Assembly: GCA_026002855.1 (NCBI GenBank)
Contig: BPGD01000001.1
Location: forward strand, 3,356,001-3,420,000
DNA length: 64,000 nt
Reading direction: 5' to 3'
DNA from: Bryobacteraceae bacterium
GTDB lineage: Bacteria; Acidobacteriota; Terriglobia; Bryobacterales; Bryobacteraceae
Of this stretch, positions 50,201 to 60,894 are shown in pieces. A program made the translations under genes and the position numbers. The notes below the pieces were generated by a model. The model was not told where the DNA came from, searched no databases, and worked only from the letters and a program-made list of their open reading frames with translations. Positions within the stretch are counted from its first letter, which is position 1, and each line of letters starts with the position of its first letter.

Positions 50201-53200
50201 CAGAGGAATGTCTCAATCCCCTTTTGAACGGGGCTCAGTTCTGACCGCCCACCGGAGCGCCGCGGAGCGCGCAAGCGCGTCTCAATCCCCTTTTGAACGG
50301 GGCTCAGTTCTGACCGAGAGAATGTTCTCTCAAACGCGGCTCCCATGTCTCAATCCCCTTTTGAACGGGGCTCAGTTCTGACTCCGTCCGAGAAACTTGT
50401 CCACGCTAGGGCGGTCTCAATCCCCTTTTGAACGGGGCTCAGTTCTGACACGGCCACCTTGACACTCGTACCTACTGGATGTAGTCTCAATCCCCTTTTG
50501 AACGGGGCTCAGTTCTGACTCGGCAACGTTGCCGAAGCCGCACGGCAATACGCTGTCTCAATCCCCTTTTGAACGGGGCTCAGTTCTGACCGACCAGTCC
50601 CTGCAATATGCGCCCCTGCCTGGGTCTCAATCCCCTTTTGAACGGGGCTCAGTTCTGACGCGGCCGAACAGGCATACACATGTGAGAGTGTATGTCTCAA
50701 TCCCCTTTTGAACGGGGCTCAGTTCTGACCATGTTGCCCTAACGCCTGAAGAGAGACTGTCTCAATCCCCTTTTGAACGGGGCTCAGTTCTGACTCGAGC
50801 GCACCGGTCTCTCGTCTTCTGAACGAGTCTCAATCCCCTTTTGAACGGGGCTCAGTTCTGACGCGGACGGCGGTGCGCATGGTACCAGCGCCGCCGTCTC
50901 AATCCCCTTTTGAACGGGGCTCAGTTCTGACCTCGGCGGGCGGCGGCTGAGCCCCCGCTGCCGCGTCTCAATCCCCTTTTGAACGGGGCTCAGTTCTGAC
51001 TACTCCAGCGTTAGTGTGCATTTCCCGGATGGGTCTCAATCCCCTTTTGAACGGGGCTCAGTTCTGACAACGATGCTGACGAAGGCCCCGAGTGGGCCAC
51101 GGTCTCAATCCCCTTTTGAACGGGGCTCAGTTCTGACATGGCATGACGCATACCTACGCATGCCGTCATCGTCTCAATCCCCTTTTGAACGGGGCTCAGT
51201 TCTGACTCGTCTCCCTGACGATTCATCATCGTGGCGGGTCTCAATCCCCTTTTGAACGGGGCTCAGTTCTGACTCATGGATGCGTCCCTACTGGCGATCC
51301 ACCACAGTCTCAATCCCCTTTTGAACGGGGCTCAGTTCTGACACAGCGACAGTGCTACTGTAGCCTGGGATCGAGTCTCAATCCCCTTTTGAACGGGGCT
51401 CAGTTCTGACGATGAGGCGGCGCGACAGGTGCAGGAAGTAATGTCTCAATCCCCTTTTGAACGGGGCTCAGTTCTGACGAGCCTTCGAGGAGAGTGACCC
51501 CTCCTAGGGGTCTCAATCCCCTTTTGAACGGGGCTCAGTTCTGACATTGCCTGCCTCCGGAAGCCACTTCGTTCTTGTCTCAATCCCCTTTTGAACGGGG
51601 CTCAGTTCTGACATGCGCCGAAGGTGGCGCATTGACTCCACCGTGTCTCAATCCCCTTTTGAACGGGGCTCAGTTCTGACGGAAGGTCGATACAATCTGC
51701 GGAACGCGATTGTCTCAATCCCCTTTTGAACGGGGCTCAGTTCTGACGCCGCAGAAGTGAATAACGGGCACTGGTTCTCGTCTCAATCCCCTTTTGAACG
51801 GGGCTCAGTTCTGACCCCCCGTTCCCCCCGGGTGCCGGATGGCACGCGTCTCAATCCCCTTTTGAACGGGGCTCAGTTCTGACGCACGGACGCGGCGGGC
51901 CGCGAGACATGGCCCGGTCTCAATCCCCTTTTGAACGGGGCTCAGTTCTGACGAGCTCTCCGCGGCTCAACGCCAGGCATCTAGGTCTCAATCCCCTTTT
52001 GAACGGGGCTCAGTTCTGACGAGTCACTGCTCGCAGAACCTGAGTCTCCGCTCGGTCTCAATCCCCTTTTGAACGGGGCTCAGTTCTGACCAGGGCGTGG
52101 AGGAAAGATGAAGCACTATCTAGTCTCAATCCCCTTTTGAACGGGGCTCAGTTCTGACCATCTATGAGGTTGGATGGAAGCTGGCCGCGAGTCTCAATCC
52201 CCTTTTGAACGGGGCTCAGTTCTGACACACGCGGGCTGTGAACTCGTTCCTGTCGTGGCTGTCTCAATCCCCTTTTGAACGGGGCTCAGTTCTGACCTGA
52301 GGAGACGCACAGTCTCCGTCCTCCGACTCGTCTCAATCCCCTTTTGAACGGGGCTCAGTTCTGACCTGACGGCGACCCGCTCATGGCTCGCCGCGCCGGT
52401 CTCAATCCCCTTTTGAACGGGGCTCAGTTCTGACGAGCATCGAATGTCGGACGAGAAGATTCAAGCAGTGTCTCAATCCCCTTTTGAACGGGGCTCAGTT
52501 CTGACGACGGCGCTACGGACGAGGATCGGGAGTACCTGTCTCAATCCCCTTTTGAACGGGGCTCAGTTCTGACACAAGATCATCGTGTGCCCCGAGGACA
52601 AAACGGGGTCTCAATCCCCTTTTGAACGGGGCTCAGTTCTGACTCCGCGCTTGCCTCCAAGAACGTCTACCTCTGTCTCAATCCCCTTTTGAACGGGGCT
52701 CAGTTCTGACGGATCGCTTGCTGGCGATCGCAGAATCCGTCCTCGGTCTCAATCCCCTTTTGAACGGGGCTCAGTTCTGACCCGACGACGACGGCACGCG
52801 GCAAGTGGGCTTCCGTCTCAATCCCCTTTTGAACGGGGCTCAGTTCTGACACCATTACCATGCATGGTTACTTCGCATACCTGTCTCAATCCCCTTTTGA
52901 ACGGGGCTCAGTTCTGACCGCCGACGGAGATCGTGCCGGAGGAGCGGGTCGAGTCTCAATCCCCTTTTGAACGGGGCTCAGTTCTGACGGATCCGTATGA
53001 GGATCCGACCCGGCAGCGAGTCTCAATCCCCTTTTGAACGGGGCTCAGTTCTGACTTTTTAGGTGTGTCGTGGTTTCGGACGTTGGCATGTCTCAATCCC
53101 CTTTTGAACGGGGCTCAGTTCTGACACCGGCTGGGCATACGTCGTCGCCACGGCGCCGGTCTCAATCCCCTTTTGAACGGGGCTCAGTTCTGACCCTAAT

Positions 53201-55222
53201 GGCGGCGAAATGCCCGGCTCGTCTGGGTCTCAATCCCCTTTTGAACGGGGCTCAGTTCTGACTCGTCGTCGGGAACCACGCACACTTCTCCAAGTCTCAA
53301 TCCCCTTTTGAACGGGGCTCAGTTCTGACGGAGAAATACAGGGCATGGAGAACATATGCTGAGTCTCAATCCCCTTTTGAACGGGGCTCAGTTCTGACCG
53401 GACCGCCGCCCGCCACGGGCTGCGGCTGGCGGTCTCAATCCCCTTTTGAACGGGGCTCAGTTCTGACCTTGCCCGCCTCCCCGAGTGGGAGGCGGAGCTC
53501 TGTCTCAATCCCCTTTTGAACGGGGCTCAGTTCTGACAAATGAGATTGGTCAACCTCACGCCGCACGAGATGTCTCAATCCCCTTTTGAACGGGGCTCAG
53601 TTCTGACCCGTGCGGGGCGTGGATCGGGGTCAGGCTCGCGCGTCTCAATCCCCTTTTGAACGGGGCTCAGTTCTGACCGCGAGGCCATCGCACGTACATA
53701 CAACCTGGGCGTCTCAATCCCCTTTTGAACGGGGCTCAGTTCTGACTTTCAACAGGTTCCCATTCTCATACACGTCAACGTCTCAATCCCCTTTTGAACG
53801 GGGCTCAGTTCTGACCCTGGGCTTCTCGGCTTGCTCAGGCAGAACGGGGTCTCAATCCCCTTTTGAACGGGGCTCAGTTCTGACGCATATCGAGGATATC
53901 CGTGCAGCTGATCGCGTCTCAATCCCCTTTTGAACGGGGCTCAGTTCTGACCACTGCCGCTGCTGCGGCAGGGCATTTTGGGAGTCTCAATCCCCTTTTG
54001 AACGGGGCTCAGTTCTGACTACGTGCAGGTGCATCAAGCCCCGACCAGCGGTCTCAATCCCCTTTTGAACGGGGCTCAGTTCTGACGCATCAGTGGCGGT
54101 ATCCCGTCGCCGCTCACCTGTCTCAATCCCCTTTTGAACGGGGCTCAGTTCTGACCGTTCAAATGGATGAGGAGGAACGAGCCTTCGAGTCTCAATCCCC
54201 TTTTGAACGGGGCTCAGTTCTGACGGAACGTGAAGTAAAGTACCTCGAGCTGGTGGTGTCTCAATCCCCTTTTGAACGGGGCTCAGTTCTGACTGGCGCA
54301 GATGGAGGATGCACAGAGCTAGCCCGGGTCTCAATCCCCTTTTGAACGGGGCTCAGTTCTGACGTTGCTGATGAGTAAGGGCTACCACTTTTCAGGTCTC
54401 AATCCCCTTTTGAACGGGGCTCAGTTCTGACTAGGGACACCGGTACACAAAATGACGTTCGTCGAGTCTCAATCCCCTTTTGAACGGGGCTCAGTTCTGA
54501 CAAAGGAGCATAGAATGGTTGAGGGAAAGATTCGTCTCAATCCCCTTTTGAACGGGGCTCAGTTCTGACAGGACGTCCTTGAGCCTATCCTGGCCTTTGT
54601 TGTCTCAATCCCCTTTTGAACGGGGCTCAGTTCTGACGAGAAAGGAGAGAAAGCATGAAGCTGTATAGCGTCTCAATCCCCTTTTGAACGGGGCTCAGTT
54701 CTGACACTATGTGTCCATCGACCTCTGGGCGGAGACACGTCTCAATCCCCTTTTGAACGGGGCTCAGTTCTGACTGCTGTCCAGAGGGGGAGTAATCCCC
54801 CTCTGAGTCTCAATCCCCTTTTGAACGGGGCTCAGTTCTGACGATGGGTGGCGGAAACGCGTGCTGGCGCGCTGGGTCTCAATCCCCTTTTGAACGGGGC
54901 TCAGTTCTGACTTGGATGTCGTCCGGGACGACATCTTGGCGCAGAGTCTCAATCCCCTTTTGAACGGGGCTCAGTTCTGACTCAGTTGGTGGTTGAGGAA
55001 GAGCTTGGGGCAAGGGTCTCAATCCCCTTTTGAACGGGGCTCAGTTCTGACTTAACTCCCGGGGAGACGTTGTGGTGCTTGACGAGTCTCAATCCCCTTT
55101 TGAACGGGGCTCAGTTCTGACCTGCCCAGCGGCGGAGTTTGTCATCCGACAGAGTCTCAATCCCCTTTTGAACGGGGCTCAGTTCTGACTACATGGGCAT
55201 GGAGGAATTTATGGTTGAGAAA

Positions 55223-55498
55223 GTCTCAATCCCCTTTTGAACGGGGCTCAGTTCTGACGCACGAAGACCGCCTCCGCGTGGTTATCGCCACGTCTCAATC
55301 CCCTTTTGAACGGGGCTCAGTTCTGACGCGGCGGGACAACAACGGCGCGGATGCGCCGAAGTCTCAATCCCCTTTTGAACGGGGCTCAGTTCTGACGCAC
55401 GAAGACCGCCTCCGCGTGGTTATCGCCACGTCTCAATCCCCTTTTGAACGGGGCTCAGTTCTGACGCGGCGGGACAACAACGGCGCGGATGCGCCGAA
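55223..55498. repeat. Exact 138-bp tandem duplication of two repeat-spacer units
   Basis: Units at 55223-55360 and 55361-55498 are identical: two spacers (starting GCACGAAGACC and GCGGCGGGACA) repeated in order. Repeat-mediated unequal crossing-over or replication slippage is the simplest cause. Confidence 0.95.
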
Positions 55499-58400
55499 GT
55501 CTCAATCCCCTTTTGAACGGGGCTCAGTTCTGACACCGGCCTGCCGACGCGTGTGATCGGCGTGTACCGTCTCAATCCCCTTTTGAACGGGGCTCAGTTC
55601 TGACACTATCCGGCGGGCGAACTGGAATTCGAATTCTGTCTCAATCCCCTTTTGAACGGGGCTCAGTTCTGACCTGAGGCAGAGGAATGGTTCAATGGGA
55701 TTGCCGTCTCAATCCCCTTTTGAACGGGGCTCAGTTCTGACATGATCGCGGTTTCTGCCAGGCATGGGCATTTGTCTCAATCCCCTTTTGAACGGGGCTC
55801 AGTTCTGACAGCGGGCCCCCGGGAAAGGAGAAAGTGGCATGCGTCTCAATCCCCTTTTGAACGGGGCTCAGTTCTGATTCGCAGATTGAGGTGGCTAACA
55901 CCCTCAAGCGGTCTCAATCCCCTTTTGAACGGGGCTCAGTTCTGACGCTGCACATGGCGACCTCGAACTCCGCACCTATTGTCTCAATCCCCTTTTGAAC
56001 GGGGCTCAGTTCTGACGGGAAGTCTCGTCGGACGGGGCCGACGACCCGTGTCTCAATCCCCTTTTGAACGGGGCTCAGTTCTGACCATCCAGAGGAGGAG
56101 TAATCCTTCTCTGAGTGTCTCAATCCCCTTTTGAACGGGGCTCAGTTCTGACTTGCGACTCGCGCCGCGTCGCCATCATCGACGCGTCTCAATCCCCTTT
56201 TGAACGGGGCTCAGTTCTGACGCCAGAGTCTGAGTATTCATGTATCAGTGTCCAGTCTCAATCCCCTTTTGAACGGGGCTCAGTTCTGACCCTAGGGAAA
56301 GGAGCAACACGCATGGCAATTTAGTCTCAATCCCCTTTTGAACGGGGCTCAGTTCTGACACGAGTGGCTCGTTCAAATGGACGAAGAGGAACGGTCTCAA
56401 TCCCCTTTTGAACGGGGCTCAGTTCTGACCCTAGAGGAAAGGGAAGTGAGGTACCTTGAACTGGTCTCAATCCCCTTTTGAACGGGGCTCAGTTCTGACC
56501 TGGGCGCCCCGTCGATGAGGCCCGGCTCCGGCAGGTCTCAATCCCCTTTTGAACGGGGCTCAGTTCTGACTGCCTGAAGCGGAGGAATGGTTCAACGGTT
56601 TGGTCTCAATCCCCTTTTGAACGGGGCTCAGTTCTGACCTTTGACGGCCCCGCAACGCCCATCTTTTGGGCGTCTCAATCCCCTTTTGAACGGGGCTCAG
56701 TTCTGACCTGCCGGACGCTGCGGAACGCGCGTAGCGCGCGTTAAGTCTCAATCCCCTTTTGAACGGGGCTCAGTTCTGACCCGGCCCGGGCGACCTACTG
56801 AGCCCCGAGGATCAGTCTCAATCCCCTTTTGAACGGGGCTCAGTTCTGACCCGGGAGCCCGCGGACTTCCTGGGTCTCCCGTTTGTCTCAATCCCCTTTT
56901 GAACGGGGCTCAGTTCTGACTGGGAGTCTGTCGGAATTCGCTACTCTCTGCCCTGTCTCAATCCCCTTTTGAACGGGGCTCAGTTCTGACAGGCGCGGAT
57001 CCTCCGCCGCTACGAGACCCTCGAGTCTCAATCCCCTTTTGAACGGGGCTCAGTTCTGACCGTGCCTCGACGGCATAGCGAGGTGGTGCCGACTGTCTCA
57101 ATCCCCTTTTGAACGGGGCTCAGTTCTGACTGTGGCCCGGGGCAAAGAGGGCGAAGGAAGTGGGTCTCAATCCCCTTTTGAACGGGGCTCAGTTCTGACT
57201 GATATAAAGCAAGGATCTTTGAAAGGAAAATAACGGTCTCAATCCCCTTTTGAACGGGGCTCAGTTCTGACCGGTGCTAGCGTCCATCCGGGAGCCGAGT
57301 GATTGTCTCAATCCCCTTTTGAACGGGGCTCAGTTCTGACGTCCTAATCTGGGGCGCCCCAGGCGTCGGAAAAAGTCTCAATCCCCTTTTGAACGGGGCT
57401 CAGTTCTGACAGGTTCGGCCGATGCTGCAGGAAGCAAGGATGCGTCTCAATCCCCTTTTGAACGGGGCTCAGTTCTGACGCCGAAAATCCGTTGCATGCG
57501 TGGAAGAGCTTGTCTCAATCCCCTTTTGAACGGGGCTCAGTTCTGACACTTCCCTCGAGGGATGCAGGGACGAGTTCTGTGTCTCAATCCCCTTTTGAAC
57601 GGGGCTCAGTTCTGACTCTGTCCTCGCTGCGGTTTCGAGCGATCTATCGAGTCTCAATCCCCTTTTGAACGGGGCTCAGTTCTGACGGCGGCCTGCGGCC
57701 TCGACCATAGCACGGTCTCTGTCTCAATCCCCTTTTGAACGGGGCTCAGTTCTGACGGTCGCGGGATCGCCGACTATGGAAAGACAGATCAGTCTCAATC
57801 CCCTTTTGAACGGGGCTCAGTTCTGACGGAGTTTGCCATCAACCTGATCTCTTCTTTCGCGTCTCAATCCCCTTTTGAACGGGGCTCAGTTCTGACTCAC
57901 TGGCTCCGAACCTCGGAGCTGGTGACTGGTCTCAATCCCCTTTTGAACGGGGCTCAGTTCTGACCAGCGACTACCTGAAGGACTGGCTCGAGAAGCTGTC
58001 TCAATCCCCTTTTGAACGGGGCTCAGTTCTGACGCAAATCTGCCTGGGTCTCTCACCTTGCCAATCGGTCTCAATCCCCTTTTGAACGGGGCTCAGTTCT
58101 GACGGCAAGGGCTGCCCAATCTGCGACTACTTCGCGTCTCAATCCCCTTTTGAACGGGGCTCAGTTCTGACCAATCAGGCTCCGGAGAGTAGATTCTCTC
58201 CGGAGTCTCAATCCCCTTTTGAACGGGGCTCAGTTCTGACAAAGCGTGCCAAAGCACGCAGAATCCGGCCCGGAGTCTCAATCCCCTTTTGAACGGGGCT
58301 CAGTTCTGACCCGGCCCGGAAGACCAATCAGGCTCCGGAGAGTAGTCTCAATCCCCTTTTGAACGGGGCTCAGTTCTGACGCGGTATATCAAGATGCTGA

Positions 58401-60445
58401 TGCCACAAGCAGCCGTCTCAATCCCCTTTTGAACGGGGCTCAGTTCTGACGACGTCCTGCGGCGCATCACTGCCGGCGCTCCTAGTCTCAATCCCCTTTT
58501 GAACGGGGCTCAGTTCTGACCAGGGAGCCCGCGGACTTTCTCGGTCTCCCAATCCGTCTCAATCCCCTTTTGAACGGGGCTCAGTTCTGACTCTCCGGAG
58601 CTTTTTCATGACTTCTTTGAGTTTGTCTCAATCCCCTTTTGAACGGGGCTCAGTTCTGACTCTGGGAGAATGTGATATTGAGAATGCGTTATGTCTCAAT
58701 CCCCTTTTGAACGGGGCTCAGTTCTGACAAAGCGTGCTCGCTAGCACGCTACATCCGGCCGTCTCAATCCCCTTTTGAACGGGGCTCAGTTCTGACATGG
58801 GTTTCGTGGTTGCGCTCCCTCGACCTTCCGTCTCAATCCCCTTTTGAACGGGGCTCAGTTCTGACAAATAAAAGGTGAAGATGGAACCTGGCAAGAGTCT
58901 CAATCCCCTTTTGAACGGGGCTCAGTTCTGACGGCAAGTAGAGGCATCCTATTTTTAGACGAGCTGTCTCAATCCCCTTTTGAACGGGGCTCAGTTCTGA
59001 CGTAGGCGCGCCAGGAAATGCGGCTCCGGGAGTAGTCTCAATCCCCTTTTGAACGGGGCTCAGTTCTGACAAGCGCCATGTTCGCCGCCGTCCGCGGGAA
59101 GCGTCTCAATCCCCTTTTGAACGGGGCTCAGTTCTGACAGGTCTTTGAGAACAGAATATGACGCATCCGGGTCTCAATCCCCTTTTGAACGGGGCTCAGT
59201 TCTGACCTTTGACGGCCCCGCAACGCCGATTTTCCTGGTGTCTCAATCCCCTTTTGAACGGGGCTCAGTTCTGACTCCCGTCGCAGCCCACCTGCGCGGC
59301 GTCTGCATGTCTCAATCCCCTTTTGAACGGGGCTCAGTTCTGACCACTGCCGCTCATGCGGCCGTGCCTTCCTTGAGGTGTCTCAATCCCCTTTTGAACG
59401 GGGCTCAGTTCTGACGTGGTGTCGGACGTGCGGATGCTATAGCGAAGGCGTCTCAATCCCCTTTTGAACGGGGCTCAGTTCTGACCTCCTCGGGTAGCAT
59501 CCGCGCCGCGGCGGTACCGTCTCAATCCCCTTTTGAACGGGGCTCAGTTCTGACAATACAAGGGCAGGAGAAAGGTATGCTCTATAAGTCTCAATCCCCT
59601 TTTGAACGGGGCTCAGTTCTGACCCCGCAACGCCGATTTTTCTCGTGTATTGGTGGTCTCAATCCCCTTTTGAACGGGGCTCAGTTCTGACGCGGCGGGA
59701 TAACAACGGCGCGGATGCGCCGAGTCTCAATCCCCTTTTGAACGGGGCTCAGTTCTGACCGATGGGTGTTGAAATCTGGCACTGCCGCCTTGTCTCAATC
59801 CCCTTTTGAACGGGGCTCAGTTCTGACGGCGGCGAAGTCCGCATCCGGAGGCTCGAAAAAGTCTCAATCCCCTTTTGAACGGGGCTCAGTTCTGACGGCT
59901 ATGATTATCAACCTCACACCTCATGCAAGTCTCAATCCCCTTTTGAACGGGGCTCAGTTCTGACTGTGCTTGCGTCACTCATCTCGACGTTTGCCGTCTC
60001 AATCCCCTTTTGAACGGGGCTCAGTTCTGACGTGACGGATTTTCACATTTCGTTCGCACCATAGTCTCAATCCCCTTTTGAACGGGGCTCAGTTCTGACG
60101 GGGGGCCGAAGGGGGACATTCTCCTCCGTGCCGTCTCAATCCCCTTTTGAACGGGGCTCAGTTCTGACCTGGACGTCTTCGCTCACGGAACCTACTTCAA
60201 AGTCTCAATCCCCTTTTGAACGGGGCTCAGTTCTGACGCAGTTCCAACGTATCAAAGCAACGGATGGTCGGTCTCAATCCCCTTTTGAACGGGGCTCAGT
60301 TCTGACATTTTCGTCCCATCGAAACATGTGATGCTGTGTCGTCTCAATCCCCTTTTGAACGGGGCTCAGTTCTGACCGTGAATACGGCCGGTTTTGAGTT
60401 CGCTGCGCTGTCTCAATCCCCTTTTGAACGGGGCTCAGTTCTGAC

Positions 60446-60604
60446 GCCCCCCTCGGTCAACAGGCCTGGAATCAATGCGTTGCAGGGAGCGTTTCCAAAA
60501 AATTTCTTCATGACAAAAGTGAGCGAAATTGTTTTGACCTCCGATCCCAGGGGCCGCTTGTAACTCATTGATTTTCTTATGCCACACAATCCCGCACTTG
60601 TCAA
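60446..60604 (-). promoter_or_regulatory. CRISPR leader with sigma70-like promoter
   Basis: Read on the minus strand, TTGACA (60604-60599) and CATAAG (60581-60576) are separated by 17 nt, a good -35/-10 pair pointing into the array. Transcription would start near 60569, about 124 nt before the first repeat. The stretch between is AT-richer than its surroundings (for example AAAAAATTTCTTCAT, 60495-60510), as expected of a leader with integration signals. No protein is predicted. Confidence 0.7.
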
Positions 60605-60894
60605 GCCGAGAGCGGGGGCCTCTTTCGGGCCACAATCGCCGCCGTGCTCAGCTCAGTGTATGCCAGGGATCGCCGACGGCTGGCAAGGTCTGGTCTGAGG
60701 CTCTGGAGGGCGAGTTCGAGCGGCTGGTGTGGGCGCTCGAATGGAGGTGCGGTGGTTGCTCCTGGTTGGCCGGTCCGGGTGGTGGCGGGGAGGTGCGTTC
60801 GTCCATGGCGGGGCCGTCAAGGCGTGGCAGCGGCGTGTATGGCGAAGCAAAGCGGCGATTGGTGGGGAAGGCCGGTTGAGCGCGAGCCATGCAT
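60605..60894. other. Noncoding stretch between leader and outer-membrane gene
   Basis: 290 nt with several short overlapping ORFs of no recognisable kind. No cas1, cas2 or other gene is seen, although this is where adaptation genes often lie. Confidence 0.5.

Larger units (their letters stand above)
39161..60445 (-). CRISPR. Giant CRISPR array, about 289 repeats and 288 spacers, interrupted by an IS
   Basis: A 36-nt repeat (plus strand starts GTCTCAATCCCC, continues TTTTGAACGGGG, ends CTCAGTTCTGAC) alternates with spacers of 29-37 nt, mostly 32-34. My hand count is 289 repeats, including the degenerate first one and one split by an IS; a tool may differ by one or two. On the minus strand the repeat forms a CCCC/GGGG hairpin and ends GGGGATTGAGAC, so Cas6-type cleavage after the stem would leave an 8-nt ATTGAGAC handle. 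The degenerate repeat is at the left and the promoter at the right, so transcription is leftward. Repeats are essentially invariant; one ends in T instead of C (55878). No cas gene is in the window. The handle resembles those of type I and III systems; spacer orientation favours type III. Confidence 0.98.

Noticed and set aside
41501-60331. Many ORFs of 60-115 aa with SQSPFERGSVLT or SELSPVQKGIET repeats
   Set aside because: They are translations of the 36-nt CRISPR repeat; no ribosome sites or conserved products apart from the repeat.
39161-60445. Array read rightward (plus strand), with leader at the mscS side
   Set aside because: The degenerate repeat is at the left, the ATTGAGAC-type handle appears only on the minus strand, and a good promoter lies at the right end.
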